Source: Ferranicluibacter rubi (GTDB lineage Bacteria; Pseudomonadota; Alphaproteobacteria; Rhizobiales; Rhizobiaceae). From it: DNA of 64,000 nucleotides. The stretch spans positions 372,001 to 436,000 of the forward strand of contig NZ_JAANCM010000002.1 in assembly GCF_011603255.1 (NCBI RefSeq), given 5' to 3'. Position 1 is the first letter of the stretch; every line of letters begins with the position of its first letter. Under the pieces are notes generated by a model. That model was not told the origin of the DNA, made no database searches, and saw only the letters and a list, made by a program, of their open reading frames with translations. Shown one piece after another: positions 1 through 8,777 of the stretch. The position numbers and the translations under genes were made by a program.

Positions 1-1
1 C

Positions 2-364
2 AAGGGCGTAGCCAAGGGCGGATCTGATCTTGCTTTCGGCGAATTCGGCTTGAAGTCCTTGGAACCGAACCGCGTCAATGCGCGCGAGATCGAAGCGGCC
101 CGCCGCGCGATCACGCGTCACATGAAGCGTGCCGGCCGCGTTTGGATCCGTGTATTCCCGGACGTTCCGGTTACCGCGAAGCCAACCGAAGTCCGCATGG
201 GTAAGGGTAAGGGCTCCGTCGAATACTGGGCGTGCAAGGTCAAGCCTGGTCGTATGATGTTCGAGATCGATGGCGTCAACGAGGAGCTCGCACGCGAAGC
301 CCTTCGTCTTGGTGCTGCGAAACTCTCCGTCAAGACGCGCTTCGTTCAGCGCATTGCGGAGTAA
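2..364 (+). CDS. rplP: 50S ribosomal protein L16 (5' end outside window)
   Basis: L16 of the large ribosomal subunit, which sits near the peptidyl-transferase and A-site region. The open frame runs in from the left edge, with Lys-Gly-Val-Ala as the first readable residues, and gives 120 residues before a TAA stop. The family is about 137 residues long, so roughly 17 N-terminal residues lie outside. The TTG at 50 is an internal leucine codon, not a start. rpmC follows after 11 nt behind an AAGGAG ribosome binding site, the S10-operon order. Identification rests on near-complete match to the known rhizobial L16 sequence. Confidence 0.97.
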   Translation, partial: KGVAKGGSDLAFGEFGLKSLEPNRVNAREIEAARRAITRHMKRAGRVWIRVFPDVPVTAKPTEVRMGKGKGSVEYWACKVKPGRMMFEIDGVNEELAREALRLGAAKLSVKTRFVQRIAE

Positions 365-375
365 GGAGAAGCCCC

Positions 376-576
376 ATGAAAACCAATGACGTTCGGGCGC
401 TCAGCGCCGACCAGCTCAACGACGAGCTTGCCAAGCTGAAGAAGGAGCAGTTCAACCTGCGCTTCCAGAAGGCGACCGGCCAGCTTGAAAAGTCGTCGCG
501 CATCAACGAGGTCCGCAAGGACATCGCGCGCATCAAAACAATTGCCCGCCAGAAGGCGGCAGAAGCCAAGGCTTAA
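376..576 (+). CDS. rpmC: 50S ribosomal protein L29
   Basis: Small two-helix protein (66 residues) at the polypeptide exit tunnel, part of the docking site for trigger factor and SRP. The sequence has the family hallmark of a charged N-terminal helix with Leu-Arg-Phe-Gln in the middle. The ATG at 376 is preceded by AAGGAG at 365-370 with good spacing. A longer in-frame opening starting at 232 overlaps rplP and is not used. It lies between rplP and rpsQ in the S10 operon. Confidence 0.97.
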   Translation: MKTNDVRALSADQLNDELAKLKKEQFNLRFQKATGQLEKSSRINEVRKDIARIKTIARQKAAEAKA

Positions 577-588
577 GGACCAAGAAAA

Positions 589-825
589 ATGCCGAAACGC
601 ATTCTGCAGGGCACCGTCGTCTCCGACAAGAACGAGAAGACCGTCGTCGTACGGGTCGAGCGCCGCTTTGCGCATCCGATCCTTCAGAAGACCGTCCGTC
701 GCTCCAAGAAGTACAAGGCGCACGACGAGAAGAACCAGTTCAAGGTCGGCGACCTTGTTTCCATTCAGGAATGCGCGCCGATCTCCAAGGACAAGACCTG
801 GACGGTCATTTCCGCCCAGGCCTAA
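589..825 (+). CDS. rpsQ: 30S ribosomal protein S17
   Basis: S17 (78 residues) binds 16S rRNA early in 30S assembly. It begins Met-Pro-Lys-Arg and carries the OB-fold pattern with Gly-Thr-Val-Val-Ser near residue 8 and the lysine-rich His-Asp-Glu-Lys-Asn loop. It is 12 nt downstream of rpmC with a GGACCAAG sequence upstream. It is the last gene before a 442-nt gap holding a terminator, so it closes the S10 transcription unit as in E. coli. Confidence 0.97.
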   Translation: MPKRILQGTVVSDKNEKTVVVRVERRFAHPILQKTVRRSKKYKAHDEKNQFKVGDLVSIQECAPISKDKTWTVISAQA

Positions 826-1267
826 TTCTACCAGACGTCACGCCGATGGCGCCGCGCAGTGTCGCAAGACACGGAAGCGCGGCGTCTTCGTAAGATCGAG
901 GGTCGTCCTGCTTCTGGCCAATTCGGCTTGGGTTTGGGACGTCGCCCCTTGTAATCGGCGAGAATCTCTGTAAGAAGCAGCCACGGAACGCTCGGGGTTA
1001 CGAGCGTTCTTTTGCTTTGAGCGCACGGAAGGTCCTGTCTTCAGGAAACCACCCTGGCAAGACCGATCCCGCGCTGTCGCATCATGTCCCGCCTGCTTCT
1101 CCCGAGAGGCGAGGGACTGGGAATGCCATTGAAAGCATTGTGGCGTGCCGCCCTTCGCAAGAGGGTGCAGCGCGCCGCATGCAAATTTTCATAAGCCGGA
1201 ACAGGGGGCTCTCTTTCACGATGAGGAGATCCCAACCGGTTCGGTCACAACAAGAAGGCGACCTGAC
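826..1267 (+). other. Gap between S10 and spc operons
   Basis: No protein gene is supported in these 442 nt. The left part holds a strong intrinsic terminator (986-1015). The right part must carry the leader and probably the promoter of the rplN operon. I could not pick a convincing -35/-10 pair. A Shine-Dalgarno AAGAAGG lies just before the rplN ATG. Confidence 0.7.
986..1015 (+). terminator. Intrinsic terminator after rpsQ (S10/spc boundary)
   Basis: Perfect 9-bp stem GAACGCTCG / CGAGCGTTC (986-994 and 1001-1009) with a 6-nt loop GGGTTA, followed by a T-rich run (TCTTTTGCTTT). It faces the plus strand and lies 160 nt after the rpsQ stop. Confidence 0.85.
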
Positions 1268-1636
1268 ATGATTCAGATGCAAACAAACCTCGACGTGGCG
1301 GATAATTCCGGCGCACGTCGTGTCATGTGCATCAAGGTGCTGGGCGGCTCCAAGCGCAAGTATGCTTCCGTGGGCGACGTCATCGTCGTTTCCATCAAGG
1401 AAGCCATCCCGCGCGGCCGCGTCAAGAAGGGCGATGTGATGAAGGCGGTCGTCGTACGCACCGCCAAGGACATTCGTCGTCCGGACGGCAGCGTCATCCG
1501 CTTCGATAACAACGCAGCCGTTCTTATCGACAACAAGAAAGAGCCGATCGGCACCCGTATCTTCGGACCGGTTCCGCGCGAGCTTCGCGCCAAGAACCAC
1601 ATGAAGATCATCTCGCTGGCTCCAGAAGTACTGTAA
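1268..1636 (+). CDS. rplN: 50S ribosomal protein L14
   Basis: L14 (122 residues) is a 23S rRNA binding protein at the subunit interface. It starts Met-Ile-Gln-Met-Gln and contains the family signature Asp-Asn-Ser-Gly-Ala-Arg-Arg near residue 12 and Arg-Ile-Phe-Gly-Pro-Val near residue 98. The ATG at 1268 has AAGAAGG 7 nt upstream. An in-frame upstream extension to 1145 has no homology and is rejected. It is the first gene of the spc unit; rplX follows 13 nt downstream. Confidence 0.97.
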   Translation: MIQMQTNLDVADNSGARRVMCIKVLGGSKRKYASVGDVIVVSIKEAIPRGRVKKGDVMKAVVVRTAKDIRRPDGSVIRFDNNAAVLIDNKKEPIGTRIFGPVPRELRAKNHMKIISLAPEVL

Positions 1637-1649
1637 GGGGCGATTAGAG

Positions 1650-1952
1650 ATGAACAAGATTCGTAAGGGCGACAAGGTCGTCGTACTCGCCGGCAAGGAC
1701 AAGGGCCGGACCGGCGAAGTTATCCAGGTCATGCCGAAGGACGACAAGGCTGTCGTGCGTGGCGTCAACATGGTGAAGCGTCACCAGCGCCAGACCCAGA
1801 GCCAGGAAGCCGGCATCATCAACAAGGAAGCCCCGATCCACCTGTCGAACATCGCGATCGCTGACACGGACGGCAAGGCCACCCGCGTCGGTTTCCGCAT
1901 CGATGGCGACAAGAAGGTTCGCGTGGCCAAGCGTTCGGGAGATGTTATCTGA
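1650..1952 (+). CDS. rplX: 50S ribosomal protein L24
   Basis: Assembly-initiating large-subunit protein (100 residues) with the KOW motif [10 protein letters not shown] at residues 6-15. The start ATG has GGGGCG/GATTAGAG upstream. The TGA stop shares its A with the ATG of rplE (1-nt overlap), implying translational coupling. Confidence 0.96.
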   Translation: MNKIRKGDKVVVLAGKDKGRTGEVIQVMPKDDKAVVRGVNMVKRHQRQTQSQEAGIINKEAPIHLSNIAIADTDGKATRVGFRIDGDKKVRVAKRSGDVI

Positions 1953-2512
1953 TGGCTGACACCAAGACCTATGAGCCGCGGCTCAAGAGCGAGTACAACG
2001 CTCGCATTCGTCCGGCACTGCGGGAGAAGTTCTCCTACGCCAACGAAATGATGATCCCGAAGCTCGACAAGATCGTCATCAACATGGGCGTGGGCGAAGC
2101 GACGGCAGACTCGAAGAAGCCTACGATCGCGGCAGCCGACCTTGCAGCGATCGCCGGCCAGAAGCCGGTCGTCACCAAGGCTCGCACCTCCATCGCCGGC
2201 TTCAAGCTGCGCGAAGACATGCCGATCGGCGCAAAGGTTACCCTGCGCGGCGCACGCATGTACGAATTTCTGGACCGCCTGATCAACATCGCGCTTCCGC
2301 GCGTTCGCGACTTCCGCGGACTGAACCCGAAATCCTTCGACGGCCGTGGCAACTTCGCCATGGGCGTGAAGGAACACATTGTGTTCCCTGAGATCAACTA
2401 CGACAAGGTCGATCAGATGTGGGGCATGGACATCATCGTTTGCACGACGGCCACGACGGACGACGAAGCGCGGGCTCTGCTCACAGAGTTCAACTTCCCG
2501 TTCCGCCAGTAA
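1952..2512 (+). CDS. rplE: 50S ribosomal protein L5
   Basis: L5 (186 residues) binds 5S rRNA in the central protuberance. It shows the family segments [10 protein letters not shown] near residue 41 and Arg-Asp-Phe-Arg-Gly-Leu in the middle. The C-terminus, Phe-Asn-Phe-Pro-Phe-Arg, is canonical. It overlaps rplX by 1 nt and precedes rpsN. Confidence 0.97.
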   Translation: MADTKTYEPRLKSEYNARIRPALREKFSYANEMMIPKLDKIVINMGVGEATADSKKPTIAAADLAAIAGQKPVVTKARTSIAGFKLREDMPIGAKVTLRGARMYEFLDRLINIALPRVRDFRGLNPKSFDGRGNFAMGVKEHIVFPEINYDKVDQMWGMDIIVCTTATTDDEARALLTEFNFPFRQ

Positions 2513-2543
2513 GCCGTAACGACAAGCAGAAGGATTACGTTTC

Positions 2544-2849
2544 ATGGCGAAAACGAGCGCAGTTGAAAAGAACAAGCGCCGCCGCAAGCTGGTCACCCAG
2601 CAGGCCTCCAAGCGGGCCGAGCTGAAGGCGACCATCATGAACCAGTCTCTTCCGATCGAAGAGCGGTTCAAGGCAACTCTGAAACTGGCAAGCCTGCCGC
2701 GTGATGGGTCGAAGACCCGCGTTCGCAACCGTTGCGAAGTCACCGGCCGTCCGCGCGCCTACTACCGGAAGCTGGGAATGTCCCGTATCGCCCTGCGCGA
2801 ACTGGGCAATTTCGGCAAGATCCCGGGTATCGTGAAGTCGAGCTGGTAA
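2544..2849 (+). CDS. rpsN: 30S ribosomal protein S14, zinc-independent form
   Basis: S14 (101 residues) belongs to the long zinc-free class: it lacks the Cys-x2-Cys pairs of the zinc-ribbon form and starts Met-Ala-Lys-Thr-Ser. The C-terminal segment [10 protein letters not shown] is the family signature. AGAAGGATTACG precedes the ATG. It assembles late into the 30S head. Confidence 0.96.
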   Translation: MAKTSAVEKNKRRRKLVTQQASKRAELKATIMNQSLPIEERFKATLKLASLPRDGSKTRVRNRCEVTGRPRAYYRKLGMSRIALRELGNFGKIPGIVKSSW

Positions 2850-2861
2850 GGAGACGGGCAA

Positions 2862-3260
2862 ATGACAATGACTGATCCCTTGGGCGATATGCTCACCCGT
2901 ATCCGTAACGGCGCTGCACGCCGCAAGACGAACGTAACGACGCCGGCTTCCAAGCTGCGCGCCCGCGTTCTCGACGTGCTGCAGTCGGAAGGCTACATCC
3001 GCGGCTACTCCGAAGTCGATTTCGACAACGGCAAGTCCGAGCTCAACATTGAGCTGAAGTACTACGAAGGCGCGTCGGTGATCCGTGAGATCGGCCGCGT
3101 GTCCAAGCCGGGCCGCCGGGTCTATGTCTCGGTCAAGTCCATTCCGCAGGTCGCGAACGGTCTCGGCATCACCATCCTTTCGACTCCGAAGGGTGTGATG
3201 GCTGATCACCAGGCTCGTGAACAGAACGTTGGCGGCGAGGTTCTCTGCTCCGTATTCTAA
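2862..3260 (+). CDS. rpsH: 30S ribosomal protein S8
   Basis: S8 (132 residues) binds helix 21 of 16S rRNA; in E. coli it is the translational repressor of the spc operon. The N-terminal [12 protein letters not shown] and the C-terminal Gly-Gly-Glu-Val-Leu-Cys are typical. AAGGAG precedes the start. Whether S8 represses this operon cannot be read from the sequence. Confidence 0.97.
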   Translation: MTMTDPLGDMLTRIRNGAARRKTNVTTPASKLRARVLDVLQSEGYIRGYSEVDFDNGKSELNIELKYYEGASVIREIGRVSKPGRRVYVSVKSIPQVANGLGITILSTPKGVMADHQAREQNVGGEVLCSVF

Positions 3261-3302
3261 TACGGACCAGGGATCTCCAGAACGAACAGACAGGATTGAA
3301 AC

Positions 3303-3836
3303 ATGTCTCGTATCGGTAAGAAGCCCGTTCAGGTTCCCGCTGGTGTCACCGCGACTGTCGATGGACAGAAGGTGACGGCAAAGGGCCCGAAGGGCGAACT
3401 GTTCTTCGTCGCGAACGACGAAGTCACTGTAAAGCTGGAAGACAACGCCGTTGTCGTTGAGCCGGTCAGCCAGTCCAAGGATGCTCGTTCCAAGTGGGGC
3501 ATGTCCCGCACGATGGTCGAGAACATCCTGAAGGGTGTCAAGGACGGCTTCGAGCGCAAGCTCGAAATCAACGGCGTTGGTTACCGCGCGGCTCTGCAGG
3601 GCAAGAACCTGCAGCTGGCACTCGGCTTCAGCCATGACGTCGTCTACCAGACGCCGGAAGGCATCACGATCGCTGTTCCCAAGCCGACGGAAATCGTCGT
3701 CACGGGTATCAACAAGCAGCAGGTCGGCCAGGTGGCAGCAGAGATTCGCGAATACCGCGGCCCCGAGCCCTACAAGGGCAAGGGCGTCAAGTATGCGGGC
3801 GAGCGGATCATCCGCAAAGAAGGCAAGAAGAAGTAA
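3303..3836 (+). CDS. rplF: 50S ribosomal protein L6
   Basis: L6 (177 residues) has two repeated alpha/beta domains near the factor-binding site. It starts Met-Ser-Arg-Ile-Gly-Lys-Lys-Pro, and the C-terminal signature Pro-Glu-Pro-Tyr-Lys-Gly-Lys-Gly is at about residue 155. ACAGGATTGAAAC supplies the ribosome binding site. rpsH lies 42 nt upstream and rplR 12 nt downstream. Confidence 0.97.
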   Translation: MSRIGKKPVQVPAGVTATVDGQKVTAKGPKGELFFVANDEVTVKLEDNAVVVEPVSQSKDARSKWGMSRTMVENILKGVKDGFERKLEINGVGYRAALQGKNLQLALGFSHDVVYQTPEGITIAVPKPTEIVVTGINKQQVGQVAAEIREYRGPEPYKGKGVKYAGERIIRKEGKKK

Positions 3837-3848
3837 GGATCACGCGAA

Positions 3849-4211
3849 ATGGCTAGCAGGAAAGATAATCTTGTACGTCGCGCTTCGCGCGTTCGTCGTC
3901 AAATCAAGGCGGTCGCCAACGGCCGTCCGCGCCTGTCGGTTCATCGCTCGTCGAAGAACATCTACGCACAGGTCATCGACGATGTCGCTGGCACGACGCT
4001 GGCGTCCGCTTCGACGCTCGACACCGGTCTGCGCACGTCTCTGAAGACGGGCGCCGACACGGCAGCAGCAGCTGCCGTCGGCAAGCTCCTTGCGGAGCGT
4101 GCATCCGAAGCCGGCGTCAAGGACGTCGTCTTCGATCGTGGCGCCTTCATCTATCATGGCCGTATCAAGGCCCTGGCTGAAGCCGCCCGCGAAGGTGGCC
4201 TCAACTTCTAA
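3849..4211 (+). CDS. rplR: 50S ribosomal protein L18
   Basis: 5S rRNA binding protein (120 residues) with the motif Arg-Pro-Arg-Leu-Ser-Val-His-Arg-Ser near residue 27 and the C-terminal [10 protein letters not shown]. It follows rplF by 12 nt with AAGGAT upstream. A 192-nt hairpin-rich gap follows before rpsE, which is unusual for this operon. Confidence 0.97.
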   Translation: MASRKDNLVRRASRVRRQIKAVANGRPRLSVHRSSKNIYAQVIDDVAGTTLASASTLDTGLRTSLKTGADTAAAAAVGKLLAERASEAGVKDVVFDRGAFIYHGRIKALAEAAREGGLNF

Positions 4212-4220
4212 GTTTGATGA

Positions 4221-4348
4221 GGAAAGCCGAGAACCGGCTTTCCGAATCTGACGAAGACAAGTAAGGCTCCCATTTCCACGACGGGCCGGCCCGGTACATC
4301 CGGGCCGAAGCCATGTTGGGAATTCGCCGTACTCTCGCAACTCGCGAG
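4221..4348 (+). promoter_or_regulatory. Three perfect hairpins in the rplR-rpsE spacer
   Basis: Three perfect inverted repeats stand in a row: GGAAAGCCG/CGGCTTTCC (4221-4243, 5-nt loop), CGGCCCGG/CCGGGCCG (4287-4307, loop TACAT) and CTCGC/GCGAG (4334-4348, loop AACTC). None is followed by a T-run, so they look like mRNA structure or processing sites rather than terminators. Function is unknown. Confidence 0.6.
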
Positions 4349-4403
4349 GGGCGGCACCGATCAATCTGCCGATTGCACCCGGAAAAGAAAAAGGAAAAGG
4401 ACA

Positions 4404-4973
4404 ATGGCACAAGAAAGAAGAGGTTCTCGCGACGACCGCCAGAACCGTGAAGAGCGCGACAGCGAATTCGTTGACAAGCTCGTTGCTATCAACCGCGTCG
4501 CCAAGGTGGTGAAGGGCGGCCGTCGTTTCGGCTTCGCTGCTCTCGTCGTCGTCGGCGACCAGAAGGGCCGCGTCGGCTTCGGTCATGGCAAGGCACGTGA
4601 AGTGCCGGAAGCTATCCGCAAGGCGACAGAAGCTGCCAAGCGCGAGCTGATCTTCGTTCCGCTGCGCTCCGGCCGTACCCTGCATCATGACGTTCACGGC
4701 CGCCACGGCGCCGGCAAGGTTCTGCTGCGTTCGGCCAAGGCTGGTACCGGCATCATCGCCGGCGGCCCGATGCGCGCTGTTTTCGAAACGCTCGGCATGC
4801 ACGACGTCGTTGCCAAGTCGACCGGTTCGTCCAACCCCTACAACATGATCCGCGCCACCTTCGATGCTCTGAAGAACCAGATGCACCCGAAGGATATCGC
4901 GGCTCAGCGCGGCCTCAAGTTCGCCACGCTGCAGGCCCGTCGCGAAGCGGCTGGCGTCACGTCGGAAGAATAA
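4404..4973 (+). CDS. rpsE: 30S ribosomal protein S5
   Basis: S5 (189 residues) is a decoding-fidelity protein with a double-stranded RNA binding-like N-terminal domain and a ribosomal S5 C-terminal fold. The family segment [13 protein letters not shown] is at about residues 30-42. GGAAAAGGACA precedes the ATG. It is separated from rplR by the structured spacer, and rpmD follows 13 nt later. Confidence 0.97.
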   Translation: MAQERRGSRDDRQNREERDSEFVDKLVAINRVAKVVKGGRRFGFAALVVVGDQKGRVGFGHGKAREVPEAIRKATEAAKRELIFVPLRSGRTLHHDVHGRHGAGKVLLRSAKAGTGIIAGGPMRAVFETLGMHDVVAKSTGSSNPYNMIRATFDALKNQMHPKDIAAQRGLKFATLQARREAAGVTSEE

Positions 4974-4986
4974 GGGAGTCCGTACG

Positions 4987-5187
4987 ATGGCCACTGAAAC
5001 CACCGGTAAGACGGTTACTGTCGAGCAGATCGGCAGCCCCATCCGCCGCCCCGCCAGCCAGCGTGCAACGCTGATAGGCCTGGGTCTCAACAAGATGCAC
5101 CGGGTGCGCACGCTGGAAGACACGCCTTCCGTTCGCGGCATGATCCGGTCCGTCCAGCACCTCGTCCGCGTTATCGACGAGAAGTGA
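4987..5187 (+). CDS. rpmD: 50S ribosomal protein L30
   Basis: Small protein (66 residues) with the Gly-Ser-Pro-Ile-Arg-Arg start of its core and Leu-Gly-Leu-Asn-Lys-Met-His-Arg-Val, the family signature, near residue 30. The start is ATG at 4987 after AAGGGAGTCCGTACG. It lies between rpsE and rplO, as in other spc operons. Confidence 0.96.
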   Translation: MATETTGKTVTVEQIGSPIRRPASQRATLIGLGLNKMHRVRTLEDTPSVRGMIRSVQHLVRVIDEK

Positions 5188-5200
5188 GGGAGATACCATC

Positions 5201-5683
5201 ATGAAGCTGAATGAAATCAGAGACAACGAAGGTGCCACCCATTCGCGCAAGCGTCTGGGTCGTGGTATCGGCTCCGGCTCCGGCAAGACGGCCGGCCGCG
5301 GTGTCAAGGGTCAGAAGGCCCGTTCCGGCGTCGCGATCAACGGCTTTGAAGGCGGTCAGATGCCCATCTACCGTCGTCTGCCGAAGCGCGGCTTCAACAA
5401 CATCTTCCGTTCGGACTTTGTTGTCGTGTCGCTCGGCCGTATCCAGACCGCAATCGACGCCAAGAAGCTCGACGCAACCGCCACGATCGATGCTGCTGCC
5501 CTGAAGGCTGCCGGCATCATTCGCCGCGCGCGCGACGGCGTTCGCGTTCTCTCGGACGGCGAACTCACGGGCAAGGTCACGATCGAAGTGGCCGGTGCCT
5601 CGCAGTCCGCTGTCGAGAAGATCGAAAAGGCCGGCGGCTCCATCAAGCTGCTGTCTGCCAAGCCGGTCGCTGCCAGCGAATAA
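5201..5683 (+). CDS. rplO: 50S ribosomal protein L15
   Basis: L15 (160 residues) has the glycine-rich, basic N-terminal extension typical of the family ([10 protein letters not shown] near residue 21) and a globular C-terminal half. It has a GAGGGAG ribosome binding site upstream. A strong terminator 12 nt after the stop ends this part of the operon, so secY probably has its own promoter. Confidence 0.97.
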   Translation: MKLNEIRDNEGATHSRKRLGRGIGSGSGKTAGRGVKGQKARSGVAINGFEGGQMPIYRRLPKRGFNNIFRSDFVVVSLGRIQTAIDAKKLDATATIDAAALKAAGIIRRARDGVRVLSDGELTGKVTIEVAGASQSAVEKIEKAGGSIKLLSAKPVAASE

Positions 5684-5695
5684 TCTTGAAGACGG

Positions 5696-5729
5696 ACCGC
5701 CCGGGGTGTTACACACCGGGCGGTTTATT
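5696..5729 (+). terminator. Intrinsic terminator after rplO
   Basis: Perfect 9-bp stem ACCGCCCGG / CCGGGCGGT (5696-5704 and 5716-5724), 11-nt loop, then TTTATT. It separates the spc ribosomal genes from secY-adk. Confidence 0.85.
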
Positions 5730-5885
5730 GCGTCTGGAGGACGCGCGAGAAGCGCGGGCGAGGCGTAGAGGGCAGGGGAGGTCGGTCGGTTGGCCAGCAT
5801 CTCCGGGCCGGATCTCCAAAGGCGACCGGACGACATTCCCTTGGCGGATGTGACGATATGCCTGGAGATATCGACAAGCGCATGA

Positions 5886-5913
5886 TTGCTCTTTCAATCG
5901 ATTTGGTTCTAAG
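5886..5913 (+). promoter_or_regulatory. Candidate promoter for secY-adk
   Basis: TTGCTC (5886-5891), 16-nt spacer, TCTAAG (5908-5913). It matches the loose alphaproteobacterial sigma-70 form and resembles the candidate ahead of rpsM. Its position after the rplO terminator fits. No experimental support. Confidence 0.35.
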
Positions 5914-5999
5914 ACGTCGTGCAGAAACGTAATTCAAGCTTTTCCGGAGTCGGCCGGGTCTGACGCCGCGGGTTCGGAACTGGCTACGCGGAGAATCGC

Positions 6000-7340
6000 A
6001 TGGCTTCTGCAGCGGAACAGCTCGCCTCCAATCTCAATTTCAGAACGTTCGCGAAGGCGGAGGACCTCAAGAAGCGCCTCTGGTTTACGCTCGGCGCGCT
6101 GCTGGTCTACCGGCTCGGCACCTATATCCCGCTTCCGGGTCTCAATCCCGATGCGTTCGCCCAGGCATTCCAGGGGCAGAGCGGCGGCATCCTCGGCCTT
6201 TTCAACATGTTTTCCGGCGGCGCGGTCTCGCGCATGGCGATCTTCGCTCTCGGGATCATGCCCTATATCTCCGCTTCGATCATCGTCCAGCTCATGACCT
6301 CGGTCGTTCCCTCGCTGGAACAGCTGAAGAAGGAAGGCGAGCAGGGCCGCAAGATCATCAACCAGTACACGCGCTACGGCACGGTGCTGCTCGGCCTGCT
6401 GCAGGCATACGGCATTGCCGTCGGCCTTGAGAGCGGCAACGGTCTCGTGAACGATCCGGGCTGGTTCTTCCGCATCTCCACCGTCATCTCGCTGCTCGGC
6501 GGCACGATGTTCCTGATGTGGCTCGGCGAACAGATCACCTCGCGCGGTATCGGCAATGGCATCTCGCTGATCATCTTCGCCGGCATCGTCGCGCACCTGC
6601 CGACGGCCCTTGCCGGTACGCTCGAGCTGGGCCGTACGGGCGCTCTGTCCACGCCACTGATTCTCGGCATCATCATCATGGTCGTCGGCGTCATCGCGCT
6701 CATCGTCTTCGTCGAGCGTGCGCAGCGTCGCCTGCTGATCCAGTATCCGAAGCGCCAGGTCGGCAACCGGATGTTCCAGGGCGACACGTCGCACCTGCCG
6801 CTGAAGCTGAACACGGCCGGCGTCATCCCTGCGATCTTCGCCTCGTCGCTGCTTCTGCTTCCGGCAACGCTTGCAGGCTTCGCAGACAGCGCAACGCTTC
6901 CGGGCTGGGCAACCACCATCGTCGGCTCGCTTGCCCACGGACAGCCGCTCTACATGGTGCTCTACGCCGCCATGATCGCCTTCTTCGCCTTCTTCTACAC
7001 GGCGATCGTGTTCAATCCGAAGGACACGGCCGATAACCTGAAAAAGCACGGCGGCTTCATCCTCGGTATCCGTCCGGGTGAACGCACGGCCGAATACATC
7101 GACTACGTCCTGACGCGGATTACCGTCGTTGGCGCGATCTACCTGATCTTCGTCTGCATCCTGCCGGAATTCGTCATCGCGCAGACGGGCGTGCCCTTCT
7201 ACCTTGGTGGTACATCGCTTTTGATTGTTGTCAGCGTGACGCTTGATACTGTAGCACAGATCCAGGGTCATCTGATCGCTCAGCAGTATGAGGGGCTGAT
7301 CAAGAAGTCGAAGTTGCGTGGAGGGAAGAGGGGCCGATGA
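6000..7340 (+). CDS. secY: Preprotein translocase subunit SecY
   Basis: Channel subunit of the SecYEG translocon in the inner membrane (446 residues, the usual length, ten hydrophobic segments). Visible signatures are Pro-Leu-Pro-Gly near residue 44, the first periplasmic/plug region rich in Gly and Met, and Gly-Ile-Arg-Pro-Gly-Glu-Arg-Thr before the last helices. GCGGAGAATCGC precedes the ATG. The stop overlaps the adk start by 4 nt (ATGA), so adk is translationally coupled. Confidence 0.97.
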   Translation: MASAAEQLASNLNFRTFAKAEDLKKRLWFTLGALLVYRLGTYIPLPGLNPDAFAQAFQGQSGGILGLFNMFSGGAVSRMAIFALGIMPYISASIIVQLMTSVVPSLEQLKKEGEQGRKIINQYTRYGTVLLGLLQAYGIAVGLESGNGLVNDPGWFFRISTVISLLGGTMFLMWLGEQITSRGIGNGISLIIFAGIVAHLPTALAGTLELGRTGALSTPLILGIIIMVVGVIALIVFVERAQRRLLIQYPKRQVGNRMFQGDTSHLPLKLNTAGVIPAIFASSLLLLPATLAGFADSATLPGWATTIVGSLAHGQPLYMVLYAAMIAFFAFFYTAIVFNPKDTADNLKKHGGFILGIRPGERTAEYIDYVLTRITVVGAIYLIFVCILPEFVIAQTGVPFYLGGTSLLIVVSVTLDTVAQIQGHLIAQQYEGLIKKSKLRGGKRGR

Positions 7341-7933
7341 GACTGATATTTTTAGGACCGCCCGGGGCCGGCAAGGGGACGCAGGCCAAGCTTCTGACGG
7401 AACGCTTCGGCATTCCCCAGTTGTCGACCGGTGACATGCTGCGGGCCGCCGTCGCGGAGGAGAGCGACGTCGGCAAGCGGGCGAAGGCGGTCATGGACGC
7501 GGGGCAGCTCGTGTCGGACGAGATCGTCAACGAGATCGTCTCGGACCGCATCGACGCCCCCGACTGTGCGAATGGCTTCATTCTTGACGGCTACCCGCGG
7601 ACGGTTCCGCAGGCGGTCGCCCTCGGGCAGATGCTTGAGGGCAAGGGGCTGAAGTTGGATGCCGTTATCGAGCTCAAGGTCGATGAAGCAGCCCTTCTGC
7701 GCCGGATCGAGAATCGAGTCGCGGAAACTTTGGCAGCCGGCGGCAAAGTTCGCTCGGACGACAATCCAGAATCGGTTAAGAAGCGTCTTGTCGAATATCG
7801 CGAGAAGACAGCACCGCTTTCGCAGCATTACGCAGAGACCGGCGAGCTGAAAACGCTTGATGGTATGGCGCCTGTGGAAACGGTCACGCGACAGATCAAC
7901 GAGATTCTTGCTTCGGCTGCGGCCGAAGCCTGA
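7337..7933 (+). CDS. adk: Adenylate kinase
   Basis: Catalyses ATP + AMP to 2 ADP in the cytoplasm. The 198-residue protein has the P-loop Gly-Pro-Pro-Gly-Ala-Gly-Lys-Gly-Thr (7-15), the AMP-binding Ser-Thr-Gly-Asp-Met-Leu-Arg (30-36) and Asp-Gly-Tyr-Pro-Arg-Thr. The LID is the short type without a zinc-binding Cys cluster, as is usual in alphaproteobacteria. It overlaps secY by 4 nt. Confidence 0.97.
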   Translation: MRLIFLGPPGAGKGTQAKLLTERFGIPQLSTGDMLRAAVAEESDVGKRAKAVMDAGQLVSDEIVNEIVSDRIDAPDCANGFILDGYPRTVPQAVALGQMLEGKGLKLDAVIELKVDEAALLRRIENRVAETLAAGGKVRSDDNPESVKKRLVEYREKTAPLSQHYAETGELKTLDGMAPVETVTRQINEILASAAAEA

Positions 7934-7982
7934 CGATACCGGGCGCAAAGCCTTGTTGGACAAGAAAAGGACTGGCCGGGAG

Positions 7983-8010
7983 TTGACTTTTCCGGCCGAT
8001 TCCGTCTAAA
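7983..8010 (+). promoter_or_regulatory. Candidate promoter for rpsM
   Basis: TTGACT (7983-7988), 16-nt spacer, TCTAAA (8005-8010), in the 242-nt gap after adk. The predicted start would leave a leader of about 160 nt before the rpsM GTG, ending in a small hairpin TTGCC/GGCAA (8141-8154). Confidence 0.45.
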
Positions 8011-8175
8011 GACCGCGCTAACTCGCAACATGCAGGGGAATGGCGCGGATTTCACAAGTGAAGTCCGGGCTCGGCATTTGTCCCGTGTTCCGAACGAAAA
8101 TTGAAACTGACGGCTATTCAAGGCTGCATAGAAGCACCTATTGCCGGATGGCAACTGGAAGCAAGGAGAACAGAC

Positions 8176-8544
8176 GTGGCTCGTATCGCTGGCGTCAACA
8201 TCCCGACGGCAAAGCGCGTTGTTATCGCGCTGACCTATATTCACGGGATTGGACCGAAATTCGCACAGGAAATCGTCGCAAAGGTCGGTATTCCGGCTGA
8301 ACGCCGCGTGCATCAGCTCACGGATGCTGAAGTTCTTCAGATCCGCGAAGCCATCGACCGCGAATACCAGGTCGAAGGTGACCTGCGTCGCGAGACGTCG
8401 ATGAACATCAAGCGTCTGATGGACCTCGGCTGCTACCGCGGCCTGCGTCATCGTCGCTCGCTGCCCGTTCGCGGCCAGCGCACGCACACCAATGCCCGCA
8501 CCCGCAAGGGCCCGGCAAAGGCGATTGCTGGTAAGAAGAAATAA
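8176..8544 (+). CDS. rpsM: 30S ribosomal protein S13
   Basis: S13 (122 residues) forms the head-to-50S bridge. It starts at GTG 8176 ([10 protein letters not shown]), with AAGGAG at 8163-8168. In-frame codons reach further upstream but encode nothing conserved. The helix-two-turn-helix segment and the C-terminal [11 protein letters not shown] are diagnostic. Confidence 0.97.
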   Translation: MARIAGVNIPTAKRVVIALTYIHGIGPKFAQEIVAKVGIPAERRVHQLTDAEVLQIREAIDREYQVEGDLRRETSMNIKRLMDLGCYRGLRHRRSLPVRGQRTHTNARTRKGPAKAIAGKKK

Positions 8545-8565
8545 TCTCCCGGAAACGGGGGTGAG

Positions 8566-8595
8566 GGGGCTGGTGCGAAGCACCGGCCTCTTTTT
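8566..8595 (+). terminator. Terminator-like hairpin between rpsM and rpsK
   Basis: An 11-bp stem (8566-8576 with 8580-8590; two G.U pairs) closed by a GAA loop and followed immediately by TTTTT (8591-8595). It lies 22 nt after the rpsM stop and should terminate or attenuate transcription before rpsK. Confidence 0.75.
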
Positions 8596-8624
8596 GGTAT
8601 GTCGAGGATGGCTTGGCCATCGTT

Positions 8625-8760
8625 CGGTGGAGCTGCTGGAAATACGGCAGCGTTGATATCGCCGCGATGCCGGGGAGCCCCTGAAGGGTTCCGGCATTGC
8701 TGATGAAAGTGGGGAGCACGGCTCCCCGGTGTAGCCGCTGGAATTACGGCGGTGCAGAGA
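8625..8760 (+). promoter_or_regulatory. Structured rpsK leader with a repeated hairpin
   Basis: Two imperfect copies of a 32-nt direct repeat start at 8625 and 8727. Each folds into a 5-bp stem with a 10-nt loop: GCTGC-TGGAAATACG-GCAGC (8632-8651) and GCCGC-TGGAATTACG-GCGGT (8734-8753). The stem changes keep pairing (T-A to C-G, G-C to G.T). Between them lie a bulged hairpin (8667-8697) and GGGGAGC/GCTCCCC (8711-8727). The second copy ends 24 nt before the rpsK ATG. This may be a ribosomal-protein or attenuation leader; I recognise no named family. Confidence 0.55.
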
Positions 8761-8777
8761 TCCGTGAAAGGGTAAAC

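Larger units (their letters stand above)
5684..5999 (+). other. rplO-secY spacer
   Basis: No gene is supported in these 316 nt. They hold the rplO terminator (5696-5729) and then a secY leader with a candidate promoter at 5886-5913. Short reading frames on the minus strand have no recognisable product. Confidence 0.65.

Noticed and set aside
3840-5141. 433-codon minus-strand frame across rplR, rpsE and rpmD
   Set aside because: Antisense to essential ribosomal genes with typical shadow composition.
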